A stretch of 64,000 nucleotides of DNA. Source: Sarocladium kiliense. Taxonomy: Eukaryota; Ascomycota; Sordariomycetes; Hypocreales; Sarocladiaceae. Shown here in pieces: positions 11,260 through 22,363 of the stretch. The first letter of the stretch is position 1; every line of letters starts with the position of its first letter. Position numbers and translations under genes: made by a program. The stretch spans positions 1,488,001 through 1,552,000 of the forward strand of contig JAUZTG010000044.1 in NCBI GenBank assembly GCA_030734395.1, in the 5' to 3' direction. The notes beneath the pieces were generated by a model, which was not told the origin of the DNA, did no database searches, and saw only the letters and a list, made by a program, of their open reading frames with translations.

Positions 11260-12145
11260 ATGCACAAAGTAAGGAAATTTCCAGCTTCCCACCGAAGAAG
11301 ACGTCAATACCTGACAAGATGAACCCAGTTCTCATTAAAAGGCCGTGTCGCAATTGTCACGGGCGCTGCCCGTGGTTGTGGCTACGCCTTTGCGCAAGGC
11401 CTGGCAGAAGCCGGAGCTGATGTGGCCATCTTTGACATATTGAAGACCTCAAAGGAAGACCTTGAATATCTGTCAGCATCCTATGGCGTCACGGCCCGAG
11501 CTTACGAAGTCGATGTGACGTCCGTAGAGAGTCTCAAGGAGGCTTTCGCAGCTGTTGCAACAGACTTCAACGGCAAGCTCGACATCTTGGTAGCCTGCGC
11601 CGGTGTGAACAAAAACGTCCACTTCCTTGACACTGAAGAATCCGACTTTGCGAGGCTCTTCGATGTTAACTGCAAGGGCGTTTACTTCTCGGCAAAACTG
11701 GCCGCGCAGGCCATGATCAAAAGTGGAACCAAGTGCGGCAGCATCATTCTCGTTGCCAGCATCGCATCGCATATGGCAGTCCGCTCACAGCGATCCACTG
11801 CCTATTGCGGGACCAAGGGCGCGGTCCGGGCCATGGTCGCGCCCATTGCGGCAGAGCTCAACGAATATGGGATTCGTGTGAACTCTGTCAGTCCCGGCTA
11901 TGTTCGTACGGCCATGACGGCTCCGTTCCCCGACCTTCTTGAAGGGTGGAAGGATGAGATTATGAACCATCGAGTTGCTGAACCTGATGATATTATGGGA
12001 GCATGCGTGTTCCTGGCAAGTGATGCCAGTCGGTATGTTCAGAACACTGCAGATGTCTTGAGGTGCACAGGGTTATGTACTAACGAGTAATAGATATTGT
12101 ACCGGAAGTGACATCCTTGTGGATGGCGGCGTAACCAAGTGGTAG
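11260..12145 (+). CDS. Short-chain dehydrogenase/reductase (classical SDR)
   Basis: Three exons: 11260-11268, 11329-12032, 12094-12145; 254 residues. The first exon is only nine bases (Met-His-Lys); splicing 11269-11328 (GTAAGG..CCCAG) gives MHKFSLKGRVAIVTGAARGCG. The last intron 12033-12093 has a perfect TACTAAC branch site and joins to the C-terminal YCTGSDILVDGGVTKW, which classical SDRs require. Visible motifs: TGAARGCG cofactor loop (residues 14-21), ACAG, active-site Ser near 148 in VASIAS, YCGTK (Tyr162, Lys166), and VNSVSPGYVRT. It is an NAD(P)-dependent cytosolic oxidoreductase related to polyol/sugar reductases. The exact substrate is not deducible. Confidence 0.85.
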
Positions 12146-13031
12146 GGATCACATACATCTATATACATTTGTATAAAGTTACAAGCCTGCATTAGAGGAT
12201 CAGCAAGTGAAGTCAAGTAGATTGGTTGATCATTTGCCAGTTTGCTCCCTTGAAAAGCCGTGGAAATGTTTATTGTATGCAGAAAATACAGGGCAGGATA
12301 TTGGACAACTGGAACAGGGTTCCTGATGTGGCGTTAAAGGAATCAGGAAGGTGTGCTCTTTCGTGGTACGACAACAAGATAGCTGTACAATCGGCCTTTT
12401 GCTCGCGGGAGAGCTTGAGACTGAAAAGCTGATCAGGAGGTTTCGGCCGAGCAGCCTGCAAATCTGCTTGAGTAAAGGCATCGCTTTACGATGGTAGAAT
12501 ATGACCAGTTTAGAAGCTGCGAGATGCCTACCCTAAGGCACGGTAGCGACCTGAAGGGAATTTGTAAAGTCTTGTCGGGACTGGCAGTTGCTTCGCCTCT
12601 TGAAAGTTGCGCTTGAATAACTACCTTAAGTAGGGAGTTATCACAAGAATAAGACGATTTCGTTACTGACTTCACATACGGTCAGCATCCATTATCTTAC
12701 CAATTCTTTGGTCCTTGTCACTCACTATTCGAACCCAACAGCTGGCGTCCGTGGGCACAGCTGGAGTGGCCACTGCCCCGCGACAGCCCGAGCTGCTTAC
12801 CTGAGCGAGAAACTCGTGCCCCACTATCTTCACTCACATTTTATCGAGTCCCCCACCAACATCGTGACACCGCCTGAGTCGACCAAACATTTCTCTCAGT
12901 AACATTCATCCTCATCTTTTGAAGGAATCACGCAGTTCTAAGCACATCAGCTTGGAGGAATATACAATACAATCTCATCGCCCCCGCCACGGAACTCCAA
13001 GCCTCCCAACGGAGCACCATCCGTGGCAGCC
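12146..13031. other. Intergenic region upstream of the ataxin-10 homologue
   Basis: About 890 bp with no supported gene on either strand. The last 100 bp are rich in C and A, as in fungal leaders. Confidence 0.5.
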
Positions 13032-14527
13032 ATGCCTGAGCTCGACGTCAAGCATGCCACTACCCGCTTGATGGACATTGAGCCACCTGCCCAGCATGTC
13101 GATTCCGCCGCAGCCTCCGAGAGCATCGAGGAGCGTGTGCTCTCCGCCGCTCTCATATGTATTGCCGGACATTTCACACAGTCACCTCCCATGGGTCCCT
13201 TGACTGCTGCTCGCGTCGGATCCATGATCTCGAAGACGTTGGAGAAGACGCACACTTTTAGGAAAGCAAGGTACTTGGTTCACCCCCTTTATGCATGACA
13301 AGATACTCACATTATCTCAGAGAGGCATTATCAACAAACGTGGCCATCTGGATCTGGCTGACCAAGATTTTCGCTGCGGCTATTCCAAGCCTCACGACGA
13401 GATCCGTTGGGCCACTCTCCAGTCTCAACGATCCAGACAAAGGCGTCAGCCCGCAAGAAAGCACAGCGCTGATCGTTCTCAACCATGCCTCCATTAAAGA
13501 GGACCTGGGAACCCTCATCAAGCTCATGCATATCGCCAGGAACCTCCTCGTTAATGCTGAGCCCGAGGTTCCCCAGGACATTTGCGCGGCTGTCCATTTC
13601 GACCAGATGGTGTACCAGACTATCATTCTCTGCGTAAACGTCACCAGTAAGGGATATGACGGCGAGATTCTGGACGAAAGTCAAAGGATAAAGTTGGCAG
13701 ATGTGACAGAACTCTGTAAGCGATGGAAATATGCTTTCTTCCTGTAGCTGGACTAACCCTGCCCAGACAAAAAGCTTCTTGTCACTGCTCTCCAACAAGC
13801 ACACAACTGGACAGCAAAGAATGACCGCAACAAAATGTCCTTCTGGTTCGACGTACTTTTCGACGATGAGGGATCACTTCCCGTTCCAGAGGACGACATG
13901 GGAGATGGATCTGGCTTTCACCCAGATGTCGCTAAGCAGCAGGTCCAGCACTGGCTTGACAGGAACTCGAGCATGTGTGATACTGCGAGACGACTTCTGC
14001 GAGACTATGCCGAGAACCATGCCGATAAACCACCGGGAAGCTTGGCTCCTATCAGGCCGCTTGCTTGGAATTGGCTTCCGGAGGGTTCGGTTGAGGCACC
14101 GGACGACGGCGACAGGAACGGTGACAAGATCACGCCGGTCTGGGACCCCAACGAGACAGACAAGTTCGTTCAAAACCGAACGTATGGCCGAGTATCAAGA
14201 GAGATCGATACTTGGTGGCTACGTGCGCGAGATCCTAACTACGACGAATGGGTCGTTGGAATGCCGACTGTTGAGTTTGCGAAGACGAGGATGGAGCACT
14301 GTCGAACAAACCTTGTTCACCGGTACGCGAGCTCTTTCCGCGCGGAGCCTTCCGCTGGGTCCCTAGACGGCGATGATGTCTCGGATCATGATCATTGTCC
14401 AGAATGTCATGGCTGCTATCACGGCGATGAAAGCGTGGACCACGAGCACGACGACCATGTACATGATCACGAGCATGACCACTGCGATCACGAGCATGAG
14501 CACCATCATTGCGACCATGATCACGAT

Positions 14528-14560
<33 letters not shown>

Positions 14561-16144
14561 CATCATGACCACGATCACGATCACGACCATGACCATGACC
14601 ATGACCATGACCATGATCACGACTATGAGTGCGAGCATCATCGTCATCACCACTGCCATCACCATCACGACCACGACCACGATCATGACTATGTGCACGA
14701 TTACGTTGACGACATGATTGATGACGAAGACGCAGATGATGATGAGTCCTTCGCTGATGGTCCTCTCAGCGGCCTCCTGACGGAGGTTCCCAACATCCTC
14801 GATCCTAAGCAGATCGAGGCATTACATATGATTATGAAGTCTTGCATCCTTGATGGTGCTGGATCGGGTCTCACGCGCGCAGGAGAGAATCTTCAGAAGA
14901 CTCGTTGCAGAATGCTGCTCGCAACTGATTGTGGCAAGAGCTTGCTTAGAGAGATGCTGGTATTCATCGCAGTTTGGGAGAAGGATGAGCTGTCCCTGAT
15001 CTTCCAGGTCACGGCGCAGATCATCGAAGCGCTGCATATTAATGCGCTCATCCCATATGCATGGAACTCGCTGCGGATTCCCAAGGACATCATCTCGCCT
15101 GCGCAGACAGTGCTTCTCAGGCTCATTACCCACATGTACCGTGTCCGCTTCAAGTCCTCGACAGCAGCGCCAGCAGATCCGCGCTATGATCCTCGCGAGT
15201 TCAAGCTTGTGCACTTCTTGTACAGCTTCTTCCGGAGCAGGATTGTGCCAGAGTGCGCGGCACTAATGCACCTTCAAGCCCAGATTCGAGAGGACAAGTG
15301 TGACCCATCTGAGTTCCCGGTGGATAGCTGGGATATGGAACGCGCAAAAGACGGCCTTTCGCAGTATCTCGAGTTCATTGCTGCGGTGGCTGAGTCAGTG
15401 GAGGTACGTGAGAAGCTTATCGAGTGGGAGGCCATCTATGACCTCGTTACAATCCTGAGCGGCCTCGAAGCTGGTGTAGAGAAGAAGCCACTCATTGAGC
15501 TGCCCAAGCGGGCTCCCCAGGGTGAGGCTAGCAGTCAGTCTGACGAGCGACCATACGCTGGTGGTAACGGCAATGTGCCACCTTCCCCGCCACCTCCGCC
15601 GCTACAGGAGCCAGCACACAAGTTCCCTTGGTCGGGAATCAAGGGTCAGATCTTTACGATCATTGCTACCCTTCTGCAGCCACCAGCTGGCCAGAGCAGC
15701 CCAGGTAACCCCCAGGTCCAGACGCAAATGGTCAAGTACAACGGCATTGTGCCGCTGCTCAACTGTTGCGCGTACGACGATCACAACCCTTTCGCAAAGG
15801 AGCGCGTGACAATCTGTCTCAAGTGGCTGCTTGATGGATGTGAGGCAGCCAACGAGTTCTTCAAAGAGCTCGTCGCCATGGCTCCTCAACCGAACCTCAA
15901 ACCACCACCAGGAGGCTCCACATTTTCAACACTCAAGGTCGACGGAATTGACGGAGAGGTCAAGGTGCAAGTACGATCAGCTTCTGCGGGCCCAGCCGTG
16001 GAGCGGTCTGTGTTGCCGAAGATGGAGGAACTGGCCAAGGGAGCCGCGGCTCTGAAGATTGCGCCGTCGGAAGGCACTTCGGAGGAGGTGAAGGAGAACA
16101 CGAAACCGCAGGGTCACAGCATCGAGGAGGATTTTATGGCTTAG
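13032..16144 (+). CDS. Ataxin-10 / CTR86 homologue with a long His/Asp-rich insertion
   Basis: Three exons: 13032-13270, 13321-13715, 13767-16144, introns of 50 and 51 bp; 1003 residues. The C-terminal part holds the ataxin-10 homologue domain (~836-910): GIKGQIFTIIATLLQ, then YNGIVPLLNCCAYDDHNPF and an ERVTICLKWLLDG helix. The rest is largely helical, armadillo-like (for example FQVTAQIIEALHINALIPYA). Residues ~418-524 are a His/Asp array with interspersed Cys (ECHGCYH, CEHH, CHHHH), followed by acidic DDMIDDEDADDDES. A proline run precedes the C-terminal domain. Yeast CTR86 is the namesake; its molecular role is poorly known. The insertion is not expected in the family and could bind transition metals. 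Two splice joins (KAR-EAL and TEL-YKK) restore a continuous frame. Confidence 0.8.
14384..14706 (+). repeat. Coding His/Asp tandem repeat (CAC/CAT-GAC/GAT)
   Basis: A degenerate hexamer repeat of alternating His and Asp codons, densest at 14513-14630, lies in frame inside the ataxin-10 homologue. Both His codons and both Asp codons are mixed, so the array is not a freshly expanded pure microsatellite, which suggests it is kept at the protein level. Confidence 0.85.
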
Positions 16145-16568
16145 GAAAGCTTGCAGCGACGGTCGGCATCGTTTTGATTGACCCATGGATGCATAGATGG
16201 CGTAAGGAGGTTTTGATTGTGACAATGGCATCGCATGGCGGCTTTTGACTGGTGGTCAGCAAGGCCAGCTTGGATTCAGGCAAACAGAACTAGCATAGAG
16301 AGAATTGTTTGATGAGCAGTTCTGAAACTTTGTATAGGTGTATATATTTTTCCACTGAGAGAAGCGTCTAAGAACATGAGATGAATAGATGCCCAGGTCC
16401 CCAAAGAAAAAAGCAAATGAGTGGAAGAAAGTCGATATATACGTCGAAACCCGCAACGCCTGAACCTCAACGCACTCAACCAAACCCCCTCGCCCAGCCA
16501 GCACTGCAACAGCAGCTCTCGCTCACGTTCGCAGAATCTATAACTCGTCATTGTGCTTCACCATCCAA
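16145..16568. other. Convergent 3' spacer
   Basis: About 420 bp between the ends of two convergent genes (ataxin-10 homologue and RIB3). It should hold both terminators; nothing else is seen. Confidence 0.5.
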
Positions 16569-17349
16569 TCACTCAGACCCATTGCTCGCCAGCTTCCCCT
16601 CCGTCTTCTCAACGTAGTCGACCAGATCTGCAATAGTGCAGACCTTGAGTCCCCATTTCCGCGCAAACTCGATGCACTGCACACCCCTCAACATACCGCT
16701 GCCGCTCCTGATCGCCTCGCCGGGCACCTCCTCTCCATCATCCACAATCTCGCAAATCACCGCCGCCTCCGTCTTCCCAGCCAACCGACAGAATTCCGTC
16801 GCAGCCTCGGTATGGCCCCTCCGGACTCTAACACCGCCCTCCCTTGCCCTCAGAGGGAACACATGGCCCGGTCTCCGCAAGGCCTCAGCATCGGGCTTCT
16901 CAGCGGCCAGGACTCGGCAGGTGAGCGCGCGGTCGTGGGAAGAGATACCGGTTGTGACAGCGGGATCGGCGGCATCGACGGAGACAGTGTAAGCTGTGCC
17001 GCGGGGGTCCTGAGAGGCGGTGGGAGCGACCATGGGAGGGAGGGAGAGGGCGTCGGCGAGAGAGGGGGCGAGGGGAGCGCAGATTAGGCCGGAGGAGTGG
17101 CGGATCATGAAGGCCATTTGGGCGGTGGTTACATTGTGGGCGGCGATGATGAGGTCGGCTTCGTTCTCGCGTGAGGGGTCATCGAGAACGACAAGGAACT
17201 CGCCATTGCCTGGAGGGAGGTTAGCCTGGGTGAGGTTCGAGAAGCAGAGTAGAAGGACTGAGGGAAGAATGGGAGAAGGACGCACGGAAGGCTTCAATGG
17301 AGGCGGGGATTGAGTCGAACTCAGTGGGGGAGATGGTGGCTGAGGGCAT
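16569..17349 (-). CDS. RIB3: 3,4-dihydroxy-2-butanone 4-phosphate synthase (riboflavin biosynthesis)
   Basis: Two exons on the minus strand: 17349-17286 and 17209-16569, intron 17210-17285 (GTGCGT..CCAG); 234 residues. The join gives FDSIPASIEAFRNGEFLVVLDDPSRENEADLI, as in fungal RIB3. The enzyme turns ribulose 5-phosphate into 3,4-dihydroxy-2-butanone 4-phosphate plus formate, feeding lumazine synthase. Active-site features are DDPSRENEADLI (acidic, Mg-binding), RHSSGLICAPL, RPGHVFPLRAREGGV and RRGHTEAA. Length is typical for the monofunctional fungal enzyme; there is no GTP cyclohydrolase II fusion. It diverges from COQ3 across a 1.1-kb spacer and converges on the ataxin-10 homologue. Confidence 0.92.
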
Positions 17350-18496
17350 TGTCGCGATTGCGGTTTATGATTGCTACCGCTGTAAGAAGCGACAGCAGAG
17401 TGAGAGTAATAAGTCGCGAGAGGTGATCGAGGTTCGGTTGAGAGTGGGTTGGCAGGTAGGAGGAGGGAAGACAAGAGCCAGGATGCGGCTTGCGGCGGAC
17501 GGGCCCGGCGACCTCGGCGAGTGGGATGTCTTTTTTTCTGGAGTGGGAGCGAGCCCGTGATCAGTGGGAGGGGGATGGACCCTTTCAGTGGCTTGTGACA
17601 GTGGATGAGGGGTGTAGAGGGCAGCAACAGCACGGGTGCGGTCAATTGCTGGTGGAAATCAGACAAATGCAGGACAGAAAGAGAAGAGGACAGGTTGAGG
17701 AAGATTGTCCAAGACTTTGTACTATACGCGGTCATGTATGTGCGTAATGCGCATGTGCTCCGTTGGCTGATTTGGAGTCTGGCGTGTCGCTTACCGATCT
17801 CACCCACATCCGCCGCCGAAGCCCGGGTGTGGCCCGCGGTTGAGGGGCACTGATGCGTGGTAGTAGTGGTGGTTCAGGCATGGGTGACTGCATTTGGACC
17901 CTTGAAGATGCAAGTTTTTGTCATTGGGTATAACTAAATCCGTCTTGGCCCACTTGTTCATGTCTACTGTATCCATGGTATTCTCTCCTGCTTTTCTTTT
18001 GAGGCTTCTTTCCAACAAAATCTCCCGTCTCATAGCCTATACCCCCGTTGATCACAATTGACTCGCATGCGGCGTGTCGGTCGGTGACTCGTGCCGCCCG
18101 GGCGGATCCGGTGTCGGCGGGTACCCTACTAAACATGCGCGCGGGAATTAGCTAAGCCTGCGCTATGGCTTGATTTGGCTGGGTAGGCAATTGGAGGATC
18201 TGGATTACTCAGGCTGGTCAATTGCTGACTACGAGTAGCGCGCAGAGACAAGTCTACGAGTTGTCTTCACATCAATCAGGATGGGGTTCCCTAAGTCCAG
18301 CAGTTGTCAAACTTGTTGAGGTCATGCACGTGTTAGCCTGATGTGATGTTGCAGAGGTCGCAATGGTAATGACCCTAACCCTTATCGCGCTGTCTTATCG
18401 GCTCGCACCTTCGCTTGTCGCATCTTGACTTCGTTGCTTCAGCTTCGTAGCATCATCAATTGTTCAGCTGTGTCTTCTTTAAAGCAGCTGCACGTC
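17350..18496. other. Divergent intergenic region (RIB3 / COQ3)
   Basis: About 1.15 kb holding both promoters. In-frame sequence upstream of COQ3 stays open for 24 codons but has no ATG. No TATA box or repeat stands out. Confidence 0.5.
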
Positions 18497-19360
18497 ATGG
18501 CTGCTCCAGTCCGGCCCTCCTCGGCCGCTCTGAGGCACATTCTATCGACATCACGACCCTCTCAAACTCGAATCGCCCTTTCCGCATCACATTCGCGCCA
18601 TCACTCCACCACCTCCTCCGTCAACCCCGATGAAGTCTCCCACTTCAATGCCCTCGCCGCCGACTGGTGGAATCCTCACGGCTCTTCCCGCCTCCTCCAC
18701 CTCATGAACCCTCTTCGCCACGACTTCATTGCCTCCTGCCGTCGCTCGATTCCCACTGCCGTCGATGCGAACAAGAAGCTGTCTTACCTCGATATCGGAT
18801 GTGGGGGTGGCATCTTCGCTGAGAGTGCTGCGAGACTACCGTCTACTGGAAAGGTTCTTGCTATAGATCCTACACCGTCTGTTCTTGCTATTGCGAAAGC
18901 ACATGCGAAGAAGGATCCATCTTTAGCTTCAAGACTAGAGTACCGTCTCAGTGCGATAGAGGACCTCGAAGTCCCGACACAGCCTTCACAAGGTTACGAC
19001 ATCGTTTCCCTCTTCGAAGTGATTGAACACATCGACAACCCCACAGCTTTCCTTGACAAAGTCCGGCCCCTCGTTAAACCAGGCGGCTGGCTTGTTATGA
19101 GCACCATGGCAAGGACATGGACCAGTTGGTTCACTACGAACTTTATGGCGGAGGATGTGCTGGGGATTGTGCCTAAGGGAACGCATGATTGGAACAAGTA
19201 CATCAACGAGGAGGAGTTGAGAAGGTACTTTGTCGGTAAGGAGGGATGGGTCAGTCCGAGAGTATTGGGTGTGGTGTATGTGCCTGGCGTTGGATGGAAG
19301 GAGGTTGAGGGAAGTGAAAGACTGGGAAACTACTTCTTTGGCATTCGGAGAGAGGGGTAG
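18497..19360 (+). CDS. COQ3: Ubiquinone biosynthesis O-methyltransferase, mitochondrial
   Basis: Single exon, 287 residues from the ATG at 18497, chosen because the upstream in-frame extension has no ATG. The first ~40 residues are rich in Arg, Ser and Ala with no acids (AAPVRPSSAALRHILSTSRP), a mitochondrial presequence. UbiG/COQ3 hallmarks follow: VSHFNALAADWWNPHGSSRLLHLMNPLR, the SAM site LDIGCGGGIFAESAARL, FEVIEHIDNP, and GGWLVMSTMART then HDWNKYINEEEL. COQ3 performs both O-methylations in coenzyme Q synthesis, on the matrix side of the inner membrane within the CoQ synthome. Confidence 0.93.
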   Translation: MAAPVRPSSAALRHILSTSRPSQTRIALSASHSRHHSTTSSVNPDEVSHFNALAADWWNPHGSSRLLHLMNPLRHDFIASCRRSIPTAVDANKKLSYLDIGCGGGIFAESAARLPSTGKVLAIDPTPSVLAIAKAHAKKDPSLASRLEYRLSAIEDLEVPTQPSQGYDIVSLFEVIEHIDNPTAFLDKVRPLVKPGGWLVMSTMARTWTSWFTTNFMAEDVLGIVPKGTHDWNKYINEEELRRYFVGKEGWVSPRVLGVVYVPGVGWKEVEGSERLGNYFFGIRREG

Positions 19361-20187
19361 ATGAGGATGAAGCAACGGATTGTAGGATATATACCACTGT
19401 ACACGATAATTGCTCCCAGACCCCTCAGAGAGGTGGTTGATGTCGGTTGCGTGGGCCAACCAACTTCTGGCCAACAGTAAGACTGAACTTGCTGATATAA
19501 TTGGAATGAAGCTCGTATTCTTTCAAAAGCCAACCTCAATGATATGTTGACCATGGAACTGGTTATCTGTCAGAGATATGTTGCCTCTGCGTCAACCGCA
19601 ACTAGAGCAGGGGTGCTGTTCCAACAGTGGCCTCAATCCACTGGAGCCAAGCAAACCTACGTGGTAACATCTAAACATGCCCCTAAATCTGCACGATTTT
19701 CATGACTGGGACAAATGATTCGTCAATCTTCTGCGAGAAGATCTGCCAACAAGGACATCCCTGGACCCGGCACGTGACCGGGTCATCTTGGCTAAGGTAG
19801 CTGTAGCTCCGGGGCGCGGCAAGGCACACCACGGCTCAGGTCGGCCCAGCCTCCAACTCCACCTCCACACAACGCTTAAACCAGCACAGCTCGCTCTGCC
19901 TTTTCATGCAACGCTACGCTACCCAAACGTACATAATGCGCATCCTTTAGCTCTTGTCGGCAGTCTCTTTCCTCCGCACTGTGTGCTTTGCTGCGCCTCT
20001 TTCTTCTTTCTTCCGAGTATATACTTCTCGTTTCTCGTACTCTTTTCATTGTTTCCTTGGACAATTGGGTCGTGGGCTTGGTTTGTTCCTCCATGAAAGT
20101 GACGTAGCCCGCATACGCCCAGCGCGGGACTGTTGAAGACGCGCAACCACCAACATCATTCCAGTCACTCAGGCACTCATAGCAGCG
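19361..20187. other. Intergenic region upstream of the carboxypeptidase gene
   Basis: About 830 bp. No supported gene; a T/C-rich stretch around 19985-20060 is typical of a fungal core promoter or leader. Confidence 0.5.
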
Positions 20188-22224
20188 ATGCATCGATTGC
20201 TGCCTCTGTTCCCACTGCTCTTTGCATGTGATTCACGCGCTCAATTCGTTGAGCAAGATGAGGATCTTCGCAACCTCACCACTGTGCGCTCTCCTGGAGA
20301 TGCCAACATCACGGTCTCCTTCAAGGAACCCGATGGCGCGTGCACCACCGCTTTTGACTCCCAGAAGCAGTACACCGGCTGGGTGAACATTCCTGGAGAT
20401 TATCCCACAAACCTTTTCTTCTGGTTCGTCGGCGCCAGACAAGAGACTGACTCCTTGACCATCTGGCTCAATGGCGGACCCGGCTCGAGCTCCATGTATG
20501 GCTTCTTCACCGGCAATGGACCATGCGAGGTTGTGGAGAAGGGCTTGAATGATTACGAGACTGTAGCCAGAGAATGGGGTTGGGACCGTGCTTCCAATAT
20601 GCTCTTCATCGACCAGCCTAACCAGGTCGGATACTCCTACAACACGCCTACCAATGGCACCTTAAGCGTCCCCGATTCGACCATAAATCAACCTCCGGAA
20701 GAGCTCAGTCCAGCTCGCCCAAAGTGGATGCAGCTGAATGGGACCTTCAGTGATACAGGCCAAGACGGTTCCACGCAGACAGCCAACACCACTGAGCTTG
20801 CTGCCGAGGCTGTATGGCACATGCTCCAGGGCTTTCTCACGACTATCCCGCCCTTTTCCAACAGCACCAACTCCCTTGATGTTCATCTCTTTGCCGAAAG
20901 CTATGGTGGTCGCTATGGGCCCATCTTTGCCGAGACGTTTGAGGCACAGAACGGGAGGAGGTTGACCGGAGCGTTGGACAGTGAGACGACCAGGGAGATT
21001 CACCTTGTCTCACTTGGAATCGTCAATGGCTGCATTGATCGCGAGGTTCAGGTCCCGCTCTACCCTGTGTTCGCCAACAACAATACGTATGGCCTGAAAG
21101 CCCTCAGTGACAGGGAGGCCGCTTTCGTCGCAGACCAGTTCGGTGCCAAAGGTGGCTGCGGTGACCTTCTCGGACGCTGCTCGCGCGCTGCCGCCGAGAA
21201 TGATCCAGATGGCGAAGGCGACAACGAAAGGGTGAACCAGATTTGCTCCAGTGCGGTCGAAGCTTGCTCGGAGATTGAGACACCATACTATAACTCTGAC
21301 CGTAGCGCCTACGATCTTGCATCGCACTACGCAGACCCATTCCCTTCGATGCTGTTCGAGGAGTATCTCAATCAGGATTGGGTGCAACGTGCCGTGGGTG
21401 CACCTATCAACTTCACCATGTCCAGCACAGAGGTGTTCCGAGAGTTTAGGGAGACCGGGGACATCGCTCGTGATGGGAACATCCCACGTCTTGCGGCCCT
21501 GCTGAACAGCGGTGTACGCGTTGGGCTGATCTATGGTGACCGAGACTACATCTGCAACTGGCTGGGAGGAGAAGCTGTCTCATTGCAGTTGGCTTGGGAG
21601 GCTGGCGCAGATTACGGCAATGGATTCGCGGACGCAGGTTATGCGCCAATCATCGTCAATGACAGCTACATTGGTGGTGCCGTCCGTCAGTTCGGTAACC
21701 TTTCCTTCAGCAGGGTCTACCAAGCAGGCCATGCTGTTCCGGCCTACCAGCCAGAAACAGCCTTCCAAATCTTCGCCCGTATCCTGGCCGGCGGCTCCGT
21801 AAGCACCGGCTCAACCGCCGTAGCTCTCTCCGAATACCGCACCAATGGCCCAGGCACGGCAGATGAGAAACAAAAGCTTCCCCCAGCACCAGAGCCAACC
21901 TGCTACATCCGCTCATTCAGCACGACTTGTGACCTGGAAGCAAGGGCATTGGCAGTGAGTGGTGAAGGAGTGGTGATCAATGGAGTATTGTACAAGGATG
22001 AAGAGGATTGGCCGCTGTTCGAGGAGGAGGAGAGCAAGAGTAAAGGGGAGACGAGCACGAAGGCGACGGAGACGGTGACGCAGACGAAGACGGATGGGTT
22101 GACGGGGGCGTTTACAGCAACGGAGACGCCAGGGGATGATGAGGACGGGGCGATGAGTGGGAGGAGTGTCTGGAAGGGCGGAGTGGTAATGGGGCTTCTG
22201 ACGGCGATGGTGGTGATGTGGTAA
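20188..22224 (+). CDS. Secreted serine carboxypeptidase (peptidase S10), probably GPI-anchored
   Basis: Single exon, 678 residues. Begins with a signal peptide (HRLLPLFPLLFACDSRA). S10 landmarks: NLFFWFVGA, LTIWLNGGPGSSSMYGFF (oxyanion region), MLFIDQPNQVGYSY, and the catalytic triad Ser238 in AESYGGRYGP, Asp453 in YGDRDYICNW and His515 in QAGHAVPAYQPE. Many N-glycosylation sequons. The C-terminal ~130 residues are an acidic, Thr/Ser-rich stalk ending in a hydrophobic tail (VVMGLLTAMVVMW), the pattern of a GPI-anchor signal. Family members remove C-terminal residues from peptides, usually at acid pH. It ends 139 bp from the convergent NSE2 gene. Confidence 0.92.
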   Translation: MHRLLPLFPLLFACDSRAQFVEQDEDLRNLTTVRSPGDANITVSFKEPDGACTTAFDSQKQYTGWVNIPGDYPTNLFFWFVGARQETDSLTIWLNGGPGSSSMYGFFTGNGPCEVVEKGLNDYETVAREWGWDRASNMLFIDQPNQVGYSYNTPTNGTLSVPDSTINQPPEELSPARPKWMQLNGTFSDTGQDGSTQTANTTELAAEAVWHMLQGFLTTIPPFSNSTNSLDVHLFAESYGGRYGPIFAETFEAQNGRRLTGALDSETTREIHLVSLGIVNGCIDREVQVPLYPVFANNNTYGLKALSDREAAFVADQFGAKGGCGDLLGRCSRAAAENDPDGEGDNERVNQICSSAVEACSEIETPYYNSDRSAYDLASHYADPFPSMLFEEYLNQDWVQRAVGAPINFTMSSTEVFREFRETGDIARDGNIPRLAALLNSGVRVGLIYGDRDYICNWLGGEAVSLQLAWEAGADYGNGFADAGYAPIIVNDSYIGGAVRQFGNLSFSRVYQAGHAVPAYQPETAFQIFARILAGGSVSTGSTAVALSEYRTNGPGTADEKQKLPPAPEPTCYIRSFSTTCDLEARALAVSGEGVVINGVLYKDEEDWPLFEEEESKSKGETSTKATETVTQTKTDGLTGAFTATETPGDDEDGAMSGRSVWKGGVVMGLLTAMVVMW

Positions 22225-22363
22225 TGATACCCCTCGATATTTCGTATATAGAAGTTGCGACTTTCATAAAAGCGTACAATGGAAACTAGAGGATTTGCCT
22301 TTGTCATGACTCTTGGGTATCATTCAGCTTCTATCTCTCATTACGGGGAGTAAACCCGTGATG

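Noticed and set aside
14363..14717. Val/Met-rich and Thr/Met-rich open frames over the His/Asp repeat
   Set aside because: Shifted-frame and antisense readings of the same hexamer repeat; the His/Asp frame continues a spliced, recognisable protein.
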